From assembly GCF_016908975.1 (NCBI RefSeq), contig NZ_JAFBEX010000028.1, positions 1 through 52,509 on the forward strand: a stretch of 52,509 bases of DNA, in the 5' to 3' direction. This document shows positions 1 through 7,848 of the stretch, piece by piece. Origin of the DNA: Neobacillus cucumis. Lineage in GTDB: Bacteria; Bacillota; Bacilli; Bacillales; Cytobacillaceae. Each line of letters begins with the position of its first letter. The first letter of the stretch is position 1. The notes beneath the pieces are model-generated. The model did not search any database, was not told the DNA's origin, and saw nothing but the letters and a program-made list of their open reading frames with translations. A program made the translations under genes and the position numbers.

Positions 1-17
1 TCCTGTCCCCGCAATTT

Positions 18-94
18 GGTCTGGTAGTTCAGTTGGTTAGAATGCCTGCCTGTCACGCAGGAGGTCGCGGGTTCGAGTCCCGTCCAGACCGCCA
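18..94 (+). tRNA. tRNA-Asp (anticodon GTC), CCA encoded
   Basis: The 5' acceptor strand GGTCTGG pairs with CCAGACC near the 3' end, followed by G and an encoded CCA. The anticodon loop reads CTGTCAC, giving GTC for aspartate. The T arm carries GTTCGAGTC. Length is 77 nt with CCA. It is probably the last gene of a tRNA or rRNA cluster lying to the left of the window. Confidence 0.97.
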
Positions 95-110
95 TATTCT
101 TAAAACTAGT

Positions 111-135
111 CGAAACGGTGTTTCGTCTTTTTTTG
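111..135 (+). terminator. Rho-independent terminator after tRNA-Asp
   Basis: CGAAAC and GTTTCG form a 6-bp stem with a 3-nt loop, followed by TCTTTTTTT. It ends the tRNA transcript. Confidence 0.8.
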
Positions 136-159
136 TGTAAAAATTACATAAGTATCCAT

Positions 160-186
160 CCTTAGGAGCATCCTAAGGTTTTTTTT
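160..186 (+). terminator. Second terminator upstream of tsaE
   Basis: CCTTAGGA and TCCTAAGG form a perfect 8-bp stem around a GCA loop, followed by eight T. Two terminators in series isolate the tRNA operon from tsaE, so tsaE must start from its own promoter in roughly 187-235. Confidence 0.85.
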
Positions 187-245
187 ATACTTAAATAAGG
201 GTAAAATGAAAGTAAAGAATCGTTATGGTAAAGTTAGGTGATTGG

Positions 246-698
246 ATGAAAGAATATGAATTAACTACATCAAATAATGGGGAAACTTCTCAGTTTGCTG
301 AAAAACTCGCAGAACATCTACAGCCAGGGGACGTGATCGCACTTGAGGGAGACCTGGGTGCTGGAAAGACAACTTTTACAAAAGGTCTTGCCAAGGGATT
401 AGGTGTAAAAAAAACAGTTAGTAGCCCTACTTTTACAATAATAAAAGAATATAAAGGAAAGCTCCCATTGTATCACATGGATGTATACAGAGTCCTTGAT
501 GCATATGAAGACCTAGGTTTTGACGAATACTTTGAGGGAGAAGGAGTTACAGTAGTCGAGTGGGCTCATTTAATTAAGGAACAGCTGCCAGAGGAACTGT
601 TAACCATCTATTTATATCATCAAGGACAGGATCAGCGAAAAATGGTCTTAGTACCTAAAGGACAAAGATATGAGCAATTATGTAAGGAGATTTTTTAA
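246..698 (+). CDS. tsaE: tRNA t6A37 biosynthesis ATPase TsaE
   Basis: Small P-loop ATPase that drives the TsaB-TsaD complex making N6-threonylcarbamoyladenosine at position 37 of ANN-decoding tRNAs in the cytoplasm. It has about 150 residues, the usual family size. The Walker A GDLGAGKTT is at residues 35-43, followed by SPTFTIIKEY and YHMDVYR, and a C-terminal VEWAHLI typical of YdiB/TsaE. An in-frame ATG at 225 exists, but I chose the ATG at 246 because AGGTGA lies 5 nt upstream and the protein then starts at the conserved region. Its stop abuts the tsaB start, so it is the first gene of the tsaE-tsaB-rimI-tsaD operon, the same order as B. subtilis ydiBCDE. Confidence 0.95.
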   Translation: MKEYELTTSNNGETSQFAEKLAEHLQPGDVIALEGDLGAGKTTFTKGLAKGLGVKKTVSSPTFTIIKEYKGKLPLYHMDVYRVLDAYEDLGFDEYFEGEGVTVVEWAHLIKEQLPEELLTIYLYHQGQDQRKMVLVPKGQRYEQLCKEIF

Positions 699-1397
699 AT
701 GACCATTTTAGCGATCGATACTTCTAACTATGTTTTAGGAGTAGCGCTGTTAGAGGAAAATCAAGTACTCGGTGAATATATTACGAACTTAAAGAAGAAT
801 CACTCTGTTCGAATTATGCCCGCAATCGAGACTTTAATGAGGGATTGTGGAAGGGCTCCTGCTGATTTAACGAAAATTGTCGTGGCAAAAGGGCCAGGAT
901 CCTACACAGGGGTGAGAATTGGGGTAACGATTGCCAAAACATTAGCCTGGACTTTAAACATTCCTCTTGTCGGCGTGTCTAGTCTTGAAATTTTAGCGGC
1001 AGGAACAGGACGATACTTCAATGGTTATGTATCACCACTATTTGATGCTAGAAGAGGACAAGTATATACCGCTTTATATCAGTTTCAGAACGGTGAGGTA
1101 AAAGCCATCAAACAAGATCAGTTAATTATGTTAGCTGATTGGGTCGTGGAACTGCAAAAAATCGACAAATCTATTCTTTTTGTTGGAAATGATTTACCGA
1201 TTCATCAGGTTAAAATAGAAGAATTTTTAGGAGCAAAAGCCATATTTGCCAGTGTAACAGAGCATAATCCTCGACCAGCAGAGCTGGCTGCTTTAGGTCA
1301 GGAAAAACCAGGGGAAGACGTACATTCCTTTGTACCCAATTATATTCGCTTAGCTGAGGCTGAAGCGAAATGGCTGGAGGCAAATGGGAAAATATAA
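699..1397 (+). CDS. tsaB: t6A37 threonylcarbamoyltransferase complex subunit TsaB
   Basis: Catalytically inactive ASKHA-fold partner of TsaD, needed to assemble the tRNA threonylcarbamoyl transfer complex. The N-terminus has TILAIDTS and KNHSVRIMP, then GPGSYTGVRIG, all hallmarks of TsaB/YeaZ. At 232 aa it is full length. The ATG directly follows the tsaE stop, and AAGGAGA lies 8 nt upstream inside the tsaE end, so the two genes are translationally coupled. The longer metal-site motif of TsaD is absent, as expected of this subunit. Confidence 0.95.
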   Translation: MTILAIDTSNYVLGVALLEENQVLGEYITNLKKNHSVRIMPAIETLMRDCGRAPADLTKIVVAKGPGSYTGVRIGVTIAKTLAWTLNIPLVGVSSLEILAAGTGRYFNGYVSPLFDARRGQVYTALYQFQNGEVKAIKQDQLIMLADWVVELQKIDKSILFVGNDLPIHQVKIEEFLGAKAIFASVTEHNPRPAELAALGQEKPGEDVHSFVPNYIRLAEAEAKWLEANGKI

Positions 1398-1418
1398 AAT
1401 GGATAGGAATAAAGACAT

Positions 1419-1868
1419 ATGGTAGATTCTTTTGTTTTTCGTTATATGAGGGAAGAGGATATTGACCAAGTATTAGAAGTTGAACATGCCTCCTTTACCA
1501 CGCCATGGAGTCGAGAGGCTTTTTATAATGAAATACACAATAATAAATTTGCCGTCTATATCGTGTTGGAGGAAGATAATAAGATTATTGGCTATTGCGG
1601 TACATGGATTGTGATTGATGAAGCCCATGTAACCAACATCGCCATCCTTCCGGAATATAGAGGGAAAAGACTAGGCGATGCATTGTTAAGTAAGCTCATA
1701 TCGGTAGCACGTGAAATGGGGGCAAGGAGTATGACACTCGAGGTTCGTGTCACTAATCATGTTGCCCAGTCTCTATATAGGAAGTTTGGTTTTCAAAACG
1801 GTGGAATCCGTAAAAATTATTATTCCGATAATCAGGAAGATGCACTAATTATGTGGGTGAACTTATGA
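1419..1868 (+). CDS. rimI: Ribosomal protein S18 alanine N-acetyltransferase RimI
   Basis: GNAT-fold acetyltransferase of 149 aa, expected to acetylate the N-terminal alanine of ribosomal protein S18. The start FRYMREEDIDQVLEVE is typical. The acetyl-CoA loop motif A is seen as ILPEYRGKRLGDALL, followed by ARSMTLEVRVTNHVAQSLYRKFGF, the RimI signature. It sits between tsaB and tsaD, the common Firmicute arrangement, and its stop overlaps the tsaD start in an ATGA. The substrate is assigned from the family and context. Confidence 0.93.
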   Translation: MVDSFVFRYMREEDIDQVLEVEHASFTTPWSREAFYNEIHNNKFAVYIVLEEDNKIIGYCGTWIVIDEAHVTNIAILPEYRGKRLGDALLSKLISVAREMGARSMTLEVRVTNHVAQSLYRKFGFQNGGIRKNYYSDNQEDALIMWVNL

Positions 1869-2890
1869 AAAAAGATATATATATACTAGGAATGGAAACA
1901 AGCTGTGATGAAACGGCTGTTGCGATTATTAAAAATGGCCGTGAAATTGCGGCAAATGTGGTGGCTTCTCAGATTGAGAGTCATAAACGGTTTGGCGGGG
2001 TTGTGCCGGAAATTGCCTCCCGTCATCATGTTGAACAAATTACCATCGTAGTTGAAGAGGCATTGCGTCAGGCTCATCTTACCTTTGCGGAAATAGATGC
2101 TATCGCCGTTACAGAGGGTCCAGGGTTAGTGGGTGCTTTGTTGATTGGTGTAAATGCAGCGAAAGCACTAGCTTTTGCCCATAATAAGCCGCTTGTCCCT
2201 GTGCACCATATTGCAGGACATATTTATGCAAATAGACTTGTGACAGAATTGAAATTTCCACTTCTTGCCCTCGTCGTCTCAGGTGGTCACACAGAGCTTG
2301 TTTATATGAAAGAGCATGGTCATTTTGAAGTGATTGGCGAAACACGGGATGATGCCGCAGGAGAAGCCTACGATAAGGTTGCAAGAACGTTGAACATGCC
2401 ATACCCAGGAGGTCCGCATATTGACCGTCTAGCACATGAAGGGAGCCCAACCATTGATTTACCAAGGGCGTGGCTAGAGGAAGGGTCGTATGACTTTAGT
2501 TTTAGCGGCTTAAAGTCAGCCGTTATTAACACCGTTCACAACGCTGAGCAGCGCGGTGAGGTCATTACACCTGAGGATCTGGCTGCAAGCTTTCAGGAGA
2601 GTGTGATTGAAGTCCTTGTGAAAAAGACGGAGAGGGCCGTAGGCGAATATGACGTTAAACAGCTATTAGTAGCTGGCGGCGTGGCAGCCAATAAAGGACT
2701 AAGAAGTGCTTTAGAGGAGACGTTCGCAAAACATCCAGAAGTGGAATTAGTGATTCCCCCATTATCATTATGTACAGACAATGCGGCAATGATTGCCGCT
2801 GCCGGTAGCGTGATGTACGAAAAAGGAATCAGAGCTGGATTGAATCTGAATGCCAACCCTGGTCTTGATATTGAATTATATAACGAGTAG
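1865..2890 (+). CDS. tsaD: tRNA t6A37 threonylcarbamoyltransferase TsaD
   Basis: Catalytic subunit that transfers threonylcarbamoyl from TC-AMP to tRNA A37. It has 341 residues. GMETSCDETAVA is at the N-terminus, the metal-binding HxxxH falls in HHIAGH (about residues 115-119), and SGGHTELVY and VAGGVAANKGLR follow; all are TsaD/Gcp/YgjD motifs. An upstream ATG at 1853 would add four residues. I prefer 1865 because it forms an ATGA overlap with the rimI stop and has GGGTGA 5 nt upstream. Last gene of the operon; a terminator overlaps its stop codon. Confidence 0.95.
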   Translation: MKKDIYILGMETSCDETAVAIIKNGREIAANVVASQIESHKRFGGVVPEIASRHHVEQITIVVEEALRQAHLTFAEIDAIAVTEGPGLVGALLIGVNAAKALAFAHNKPLVPVHHIAGHIYANRLVTELKFPLLALVVSGGHTELVYMKEHGHFEVIGETRDDAAGEAYDKVARTLNMPYPGGPHIDRLAHEGSPTIDLPRAWLEEGSYDFSFSGLKSAVINTVHNAEQRGEVITPEDLAASFQESVIEVLVKKTERAVGEYDVKQLLVAGGVAANKGLRSALEETFAKHPEVELVIPPLSLCTDNAAMIAAAGSVMYEKGIRAGLNLNANPGLDIELYNE

Positions 2891-2920
2891 TCCTTCTGTT
2901 TAAGAAGGGCTATTTTTTTT
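2889..2920 (+). terminator. Terminator of the tsaEB-rimI-tsaD operon
   Basis: AGTCCTTCT pairs with AGAAGGGCT (one G-T wobble) around a 5-nt loop and is followed by ATTTTTTTT. The stem starts inside the tsaD stop codon. Confidence 0.88.
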
Positions 2921-2922
2921 CC

Positions 2923-2999
2923 TCGAAAATTGTCTAGCTCCAGGCGCCATCGGCTCGTCTTGTGCTTGTCACCGATATCTAAGCGCCTTGCACTTTTCG
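2923..2999 (+). repeat. Intergenic repeat, compact copy
   Basis: The block begins TCGAAAATTGTCTAGCTCC and ends GCGCCTTGCACTTTTC. It shares its left edge (GTCTAGCT-CAGG) and its right part (GGCTCGTCTTGTGCTTGTC-CCGA-ATCT-GGCGCCTTGC) with 5489-5730. It carries no ORF and resembles the short GC-richer intergenic repeats scattered through many Bacillus genomes. Function unknown. Confidence 0.6.
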
Positions 3000-3003
3000 T
3001 GCC

Positions 3004-3171
3004 TGTGGATAAAAAATTCAGAAAAGTAAATAAAGTATTCACAATTTGTGGATAGTTATCCACATTCTGTTGATAATGTGGATAAATGAAGGTTTTATTG
3101 TGGATAATGTGGAAAACTACAATAAACATTTAAGGAAATACCATCTAAAATGTGCGTAACCTTGTGGACAA
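3004..3171. promoter_or_regulatory. DnaA-box cluster between tsaD and ydiF
   Basis: Four exact consensus boxes (TTATCCACA or its complement TGTGGATAA) are at 3004-3012, 3056-3064, 3077-3085 and 3099-3107. One-mismatch boxes are at 3047-3055 (TGTGGATAG), 3068-3076 (TGTTGATAA), 3108-3116 (TGTGGAAAA) and 3163-3171 (TGTGGACAA). Several are immediately adjacent. From memory, B. subtilis has DnaA-box clusters that bind DnaA and restrain initiation, one of them in the gcp(tsaD)-ydiF gap; the same context here suggests a conserved DnaA titration or regulatory site. There is no dnaA or dnaN nearby, so this is not oriC. Confidence 0.88.
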
Positions 3172-3186
3172 CTGAAATTCTGTCAA

Positions 3187-3215
3187 AATAAAAACCGGGC
3201 ATTTTCGCCCGGTTT
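3187..3215 (-). terminator. Terminator of ydiF
   Basis: AAACCGGGC and GCCCGGTTT form a perfect 9-bp stem with a 6-nt loop. On the minus strand it is followed by a T-rich run and lies just past the ydiF stop. Confidence 0.88.
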
Positions 3216-3220
3216 CGTCA

Positions 3221-5137
3221 TTATTCTGCAAGTGCAGACCACTCTTCCATTAATTGTTCAAGTTCTGATTTGGCCTTTTCACTTTTTACATTAATCTCTA
3301 ATACCTTTTCATGATCCTGAAAAACATTTGGATCACATAACTGCTGTTCAAATTCTTGGATTTGCTCCTCGAGTTCCTCAATACGGAGCTCCACCTCTTC
3401 TAGTCTTCTTTTTCGCTGCCGTTCTAATTTTTTGCTTTCTTTATCCTGTTGATAACTATTTTTCTCTAGCTCCTGTTCAGCCGTTTTCTTAACAGAAGCC
3501 GCTTGAGCTAGAGCTGCGAGTTCTTCCTGTTCGAGTTTCTTTTCTACGTAATAATCATAATCACCCAAGTATTCTAAGCTGCCTTTAGGGCTCAGTTCCA
3601 ACACCTTGGTCGCGATGCGGTTAATAAAATATCGATCATGTGACACAAATAGAATGGTTCCAGGATAGTCAATTAAAGCATTCTCCAGTACTTCTTTGCT
3701 GTCGAGATCAAGGTGGTTGGTTGGCTCGTCCAATATCAGCAAATTGGCTTTTTCTAACATGAGCTTGGCAAGGGCTAATCGTGCCTTTTCACCACCACTT
3801 AGAGTAGAGACGATTTTCAACACATCGTCACCTGAAAATAGAAAGTTCCCTAAAACTGTACGTATTTCTTTTTCAGGTTTTAAAGGGTATTCATCCCAGA
3901 GTTCATTTAACACGCGCTTATTGGAGGTTAACTCTGCCTGTTCTTGGTCATAATAACCAATTTGAAGATTGGTTCCATAGCGGATGTCTCCACCCAGTGC
4001 AGGCAGTTTTTTGATGATCGTTTTGAGGAGTGTCGATTTCCCAATTCCATTTGGTCCGACTAGTGCAATGCTTTCCCCTTTATAGGCCCGAAACGAGATG
4101 TCCTCGGAGATCTTTTTACCTTCATAGCCTACCGTTAATGACTCGACTGACAATACATCATTCCCGCTTTGTCTTTCAATTTCAAAGGAGAATGTGGCTG
4201 ATTTCTCGTCCCCAAGTGGGCGGTCCATTAACTCCATCTTTTCAAGTTTTTTGCGGCGGCTTTGGGCCCGTTTTGTTGTAGAAGCCCTGGCAAGATTTCG
4301 CTGAATGAAATCTTGTAAATCGGCAACCTCCTGCTGTTGCTTTTCATAGAGCTTCATGTCGCGCTCATAATTGGCCGCTTTTAGTTCAAGATAGGCACTA
4401 TAGTTGCCCGTAAAGCGCTGGATTTGTCTCCTTGATACCTCATAGACTTGTGTGACAACTTTATCTAAGAAATAACGGTCATGGGAAACAATCAAAATTG
4501 CTCCAGAATAGCCTTGTAAATATTGTTCCAGCCAGGAAAGGGTATCAATGTCGAGATGGTTGGTCGGCTCATCCAATATTAAAATGTCAGGTTTCGTTAA
4601 TAATAGTTTCCCAAGGGCCAGCCGGGTTTTTTGTCCCCCACTCAAGCTTGCGATCATTAGGGCTTGATTGTGAAAGTTTAATCCATAAAGGACAGACCGG
4701 ATATCGGCTTCATATTGATAACCGCCTTGCTCCTTAAATTTTACCTGAAGCTGATCATACTCTTTTAAAATGCGCTCGTATTTACCGGTGTCATCCAGTA
4801 TAGTGGGGTCGGACATCTGCACTTCGAGTTGTCGCAGCGATTTTTCCATGGCTTGAAGTGGTTTAAAGACAGTTAACATTTCATCCCAAATCGACAGGTT
4901 GGATTCAAGACCCGTATTTTGCGCTAAATAGCCAATAGTTACATCTTTCGGTTTAATAATTTCGCCGCCATCATGGGATAAGTGGCCGGCTATAATCTTT
5001 AATAACGTTGATTTCCCGGCACCATTACGACCGACGAGGGCCACTCGGTCACGGGTTTGTAATTCTAGCTTTATATTCGATAAAATAAGGTCAGCACCAT
5101 AATATTTTTGCAGTTGATTTACTTGCAGTAAAATCAT
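3221..5137 (-). CDS. ydiF: ABC-F family ATPase (YdiF type)
   Basis: Cytoplasmic ABC-F protein of 638 aa with two nucleotide-binding domains and no membrane segment. NBD1 has Walker A GRNGAGKST (residues 36-44) and signature LSGGQKTRLA. NBD2 has GPNGIGKST and LSGGEKARLA. Both have LDEPTNHLD. The linker between domains is basic (RRKKLEKMELMDRP), and the C-terminus is a charged coiled coil. The family acts on the ribosome (translation factors or antibiotic protection). Synteny with B. subtilis ydiF supports a housekeeping translation role over resistance. The ATG has GAGGTG 8 nt upstream. It is transcribed convergently with tsaD. Confidence 0.93.
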   Translation of the reverse strand: MILLQVNQLQKYYGADLILSNIKLELQTRDRVALVGRNGAGKSTLLKIIAGHLSHDGGEIIKPKDVTIGYLAQNTGLESNLSIWDEMLTVFKPLQAMEKSLRQLEVQMSDPTILDDTGKYERILKEYDQLQVKFKEQGGYQYEADIRSVLYGLNFHNQALMIASLSGGQKTRLALGKLLLTKPDILILDEPTNHLDIDTLSWLEQYLQGYSGAILIVSHDRYFLDKVVTQVYEVSRRQIQRFTGNYSAYLELKAANYERDMKLYEKQQQEVADLQDFIQRNLARASTTKRAQSRRKKLEKMELMDRPLGDEKSATFSFEIERQSGNDVLSVESLTVGYEGKKISEDISFRAYKGESIALVGPNGIGKSTLLKTIIKKLPALGGDIRYGTNLQIGYYDQEQAELTSNKRVLNELWDEYPLKPEKEIRTVLGNFLFSGDDVLKIVSTLSGGEKARLALAKLMLEKANLLILDEPTNHLDLDSKEVLENALIDYPGTILFVSHDRYFINRIATKVLELSPKGSLEYLGDYDYYVEKKLEQEELAALAQAASVKKTAEQELEKNSYQQDKESKKLERQRKRRLEEVELRIEELEEQIQEFEQQLCDPNVFQDHEKVLEINVKSEKAKSELEQLMEEWSALAE

Positions 5138-5254
5138 TTATTTTCACCTCTATTAACAACCAAACGTTAATCCTTTAATAGTAATTCATTCTTTTTTTAA
5201 ATATAGGCTCTGTTATTATTCATTGTTGATTTTCGTGTGGGTATGAGAATTCAT

Positions 5255-5440
5255 AGGCGGAGAATTTCCGGCTAATGTATATAGAGACAGTTTAAGAAGC
5301 TAATATAGGCGGAGATATTCCGTTTAACTGTTCTAAATAAGACGAAATCCAAAGGTTTGGATCATATAAACGGAAAAACTCCCTTTATTTTTAAGGAAAT
5401 ATTGGTATTTCCCAATTTAAACGGAATTTTCCCGTTTATT
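5255..5440. repeat. Four spaced CGGA...TCCG palindromic units
   Basis: The ydiF-moaC gap (5138-5923) has no gene. It contains four related palindromic units of about 20 bp at 5255-5275, 5305-5326, 5366-5388 and 5416-5440. Each has CGGA, an AT core, then TCCG or its close variant, flanked by TTTA or TAAA. Starts are 50-61 bp apart. Such motifs recur in Bacillus intergenic regions; I do not know a function. They lie between the divergent promoters of ydiF and moaC. Confidence 0.6.
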
Positions 5441-5488
5441 TTCAAACATAGTGAAATCAACATTAAGTTATAACAGGGCCTAATTTTG

Positions 5489-5730
5489 GCTTCGAGAATT
5501 GTCTAGCTTCAGGCCAAAAGCTTATCCAGTTACGGCTCCTTAGGACTCGAGTCATAATCTGCCCCCTGAAGAAGGTAAAAAGCTCCTTCTTACAGTGGTC
5601 ATCTTAGCCTAAAGTCCCAGAACAGTCGCCTCTATTTTAGATCAATACGTGCAAAAGGTTAAAAGCCACAAGCTTTCGGCCGGCTCGTCTTGTGCTTGTC
5701 GCCGAAATCTAGGCGCCTTGCGTTTTTCTT
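5489..5730 (+). repeat. Intergenic repeat, expanded copy
   Basis: The left edge (TTCGAGAATTGTCTAGCTTC, from 5491) and the right part (about 5672-5726, GGCTCGTCTTGTGCTTGTC through GGCGCCTTGC) match the compact copy at 2923-2999. Here they are separated by about 155 bp of unrelated sequence. Either the compact copy is a deletion or this copy carries an insert. No ORF is visible inside. Confidence 0.6.
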
Positions 5731-5923
5731 ATAGTGAAATCTTTCACTAATTATTACGGGCAAGTATGCCCATAGTATATAATTAGTGTACCGTATATGC
5801 TGATTGTCGGCAATAAACGGAGGTTTGATGGGACTTTTTTCAAGAAAAATAGTAGAAAGCTCAAAGTTTCACACACATAGTGTTAAAAATAGTGTATTAT
5901 TTTTTTGTAGGAGGATTTTTTTT

Positions 5924-6421
5924 ATGGCAGAATTTACACACTTTAATGAAGAAGGCAGAGCTAAAATGGTGGATGTCAGTGACAAACCTGAAACAGTGCG
6001 TACAGCTCTTGCTCATTCTAGTATTACGGTCAGTGAAGAAATATATTTAAAAATAACCAACCATGAAATGAAAAAAGGCGATGTGCTGGCTGTTGCTCAG
6101 GTTGCTGCTGTTATGGCTGCCAAAAAAACATGGGATATCATTCCAATGTGTCATCCGCTTCCATTAACAGGGGTCAATATCACTTTCTCATGGGAACAGG
6201 GACACAATAAGACCTACCAACTGCATATTGCCGCAGCCGTTAAAACAAAAGGGAGTACAGGTGTTGAAATGGAAGCGCTAACAGCCTCTTCTGCTTGTGC
6301 ATTAACCGTTTATGATATGTGCAAAGCTGTAGATAAAGGGATGATCATTGGACCGACCTATTTAGTAGAAAAAACAGGCGGCAAAAATGGTGATTTTATA
6401 AGGACAGAACTAGTAAAATAA
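5924..6421 (+). CDS. moaC: Cyclic pyranopterin monophosphate synthase MoaC
   Basis: Second step of molybdenum cofactor synthesis: converts the MoaA product to cyclic pyranopterin monophosphate. It has 165 aa. The MoaC motifs FTHFNEEGRAKMVDVSDK, IIPMCHPLPLTGV, GSTGVEMEAL and YDMCKAVDKGM are all present. An in-frame ATG at 5804 would add 40 residues unrelated to the family. I chose 5924, which has TAGGAGGA 7-8 nt upstream. No other moa or moe gene is in the window. A stand-alone moaC between ydiF and rex is the B. subtilis (ydiG) arrangement. Confidence 0.94.
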   Translation: MAEFTHFNEEGRAKMVDVSDKPETVRTALAHSSITVSEEIYLKITNHEMKKGDVLAVAQVAAVMAAKKTWDIIPMCHPLPLTGVNITFSWEQGHNKTYQLHIAAAVKTKGSTGVEMEALTASSACALTVYDMCKAVDKGMIIGPTYLVEKTGGKNGDFIRTELVK

Positions 6422-6449
6422 ACTTATTAAATATGAATGGAGTGTGGAG

Positions 6450-7106
6450 ATGATGGGTAATGAAACGATGAAGATACCACAGGCGACAGCCAAACGGCTG
6501 CCCCTCTATTATCGATTTTTAAAAAATCTGCATACATCCGGTAAACAAAGGGTTTCATCTGCGGAACTAAGCGAAGCGGTAAAGGTAGACAGTGCTACAA
6601 TTCGCAGAGATTTTTCCTATTTTGGTGCATTAGGAAAGAAAGGCTACGGTTATAATGTGAATTACCTGTTAACCTTTTTCCAAAAGGCACTCGACCAAGA
6701 TGAATTGACGAAGGTTGCCTTAATTGGTGTTGGTAATCTCGGTACTGCCTTTTTAAATTACAATTTTTTAAAAAATAACAATACCAAAATAGAGGTTGCC
6801 TTTGATGTTGATCTGGCTAAAATGGGTACGAAAATCCGTGAAGTGCCGGTTTACCACATGGATGATTTAGAAAAAGTACTTTTAGACCAGAATATATCGG
6901 TTGTTATTCTTACGGTCCCAGCACCTGTCGCACAGGTTATAACTGACAGGCTTGCTAATGCAGAAGTAAAAGGAATATTAAATTTTACACCGGCCCGATT
7001 AAATGTTCCCCCTTCCATTCGAGTACATCATATTGATTTAGCAGTAGAACTGCAATCTTTGGTTTATTTCTTAAAACATTATCCAACAGTGGAAATAGAC
7101 GAATAA
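6450..7106 (+). CDS. rex: Redox-sensing transcriptional repressor Rex
   Basis: Repressor that senses the NADH/NAD+ ratio and controls fermentation and respiration genes. It has about 218 aa. The winged-helix DNA-binding region IPQATAKRLPLYYRFL...VDSATIRRDFSYFG is nearly identical to other Bacillus Rex, followed by the Rossmann motif GVGNLGTAF and the C-terminal swap helix HHIDLAVELQSLVYFLK. Possible starts are GTG 6444, ATG 6450 and ATG 6453. GGAG at 6439-6442 best spaces 6450. It follows moaC by 28 nt and ends at a strong terminator. Confidence 0.95.
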   Translation: MMGNETMKIPQATAKRLPLYYRFLKNLHTSGKQRVSSAELSEAVKVDSATIRRDFSYFGALGKKGYGYNVNYLLTFFQKALDQDELTKVALIGVGNLGTAFLNYNFLKNNNTKIEVAFDVDLAKMGTKIREVPVYHMDDLEKVLLDQNISVVILTVPAPVAQVITDRLANAEVKGILNFTPARLNVPPSIRVHHIDLAVELQSLVYFLKHYPTVEIDE

Positions 7107-7115
7107 AGGATGAAA

Positions 7116-7156
7116 GGTGTTTCACTTTCCAGTAATAAGTGAAACGCTTTTTTTTT
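7116..7156 (+). terminator. Terminator after rex
   Basis: GTTTCACTT and AAGTGAAAC form a 9-bp perfect stem (7119-7127/7137-7145) followed by GCTTTTTTTTT. Confidence 0.92.
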
Positions 7157-7185
7157 GACTTTACAACGTAACAGTGTTATGTTAC
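7155..7185 (+). promoter_or_regulatory. Promoter and candidate operator of the yhbD operon
   Basis: TTGACT (7155-7160), a 17-bp spacer, then TATGTT (7178-7183) make a sigma-A promoter. An inverted repeat GTAACA (7168-7173) / TGTTAC (7180-7185) covers the spacer and -10. Its position suggests repression, or MerR-type control by the yhbD product; the regulator is inferred only from adjacency. Confidence 0.6.
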
Positions 7186-7212
7186 ATTGATAGCAGAAAG
7201 GGGTTATTTAAC

Positions 7213-7836
7213 ATGAGTGACGAGTTAATTTCCAAAAAAGAGCTGCTGGACCTTGCGGGAATTTCGTACGGACAGCTGTATCGGTGGAAGCGGAAGGATC
7301 TCATTCCTGAAGACTGGTTTATCCGTAAATCCACCTTTACGGGTCAGGAAACCTTTTTTCCAAAAGAGAAAATCTTAGAACGGATTCATAAAATTCAGAT
7401 GATGAAGGAAAATTTGTCTCTAGATGAACTAGCCGATATGTTTTCTCCAAATATTAGTGATTTAAAGCTAGAAAAGGATGAATTAATAAAACGTAACATT
7501 GTTTCGGATTCGGTGATGAAGATATATATGGAAATCGATAAAGGCAGCAATGAGTTTACTTTTTCAAGAATGTTAGAGGTTTATGTATTAGAGAAACTTT
7601 TGCATTCAGGTGAAATAAATTTAGATGAAGGAAAAATGCTACTTCAGGTTTTACATGATCATGCGCAGCTAATTAAACAGAATAAATGTGAATTGGTGAT
7701 AACAAGAAAGCTTGGCGTGTCCTCCTGTCTGCTCCTTATGAATCCAGAAACATTTCTCTTTGATAAGGGCACAAAGGTAGTTACAGATTTATCACTATTA
7801 GCCTGTATGGAAGAAATAAAGGCGAAATTATTATAG
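7213..7836 (+). CDS. yhbD: YhbD-like protein with MerR-type N-terminal domain (DUF4004)
   Basis: About 207 aa. The N-terminal 70 residues (SKKELLDLAGISYGQLYRWKRKDLIPEDWF...FFPKEKILERIHKIQMMKE) look like a MerR-type winged helix; the rest is the YhbD/DUF4004 region with no known catalytic motif. Start ATG 7213 has AAAGGGG upstream; the longer ORF from 7174 lacks a site. It is the first gene of an operon with two bactofilins, as in B. subtilis yhbDEF. It probably regulates or assists them, and the operator-like repeat in its own promoter fits autoregulation. Function not proven. Confidence 0.8.
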   Translation: MSDELISKKELLDLAGISYGQLYRWKRKDLIPEDWFIRKSTFTGQETFFPKEKILERIHKIQMMKENLSLDELADMFSPNISDLKLEKDELIKRNIVSDSVMKIYMEIDKGSNEFTFSRMLEVYVLEKLLHSGEINLDEGKMLLQVLHDHAQLIKQNKCELVITRKLGVSSCLLLMNPETFLFDKGTKVVTDLSLLACMEEIKAKLL

Positions 7837-7848
7837 AGGAGAATGACA

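Noticed and set aside
1886..2465. Minus-strand ORFs inside tsaD
   Set aside because: They lie wholly within a strongly conserved gene on the other strand and match no family.
2593..3129. 178-codon minus-strand ORF over the tsaD end and the gap
   Set aside because: It covers tsaD, its terminator, a repeat and the DnaA boxes; the low-complexity translation is explained by these.
3001..3180. Chromosomal origin of replication
   Set aside because: The DnaA boxes are dense, but dnaA, dnaN, rpmH and gyrase genes are absent and gene order matches a region well away from oriC.
5255..5440. CRISPR array
   Set aside because: Units are divergent short palindromes, not identical direct repeats, and no cas gene is present.
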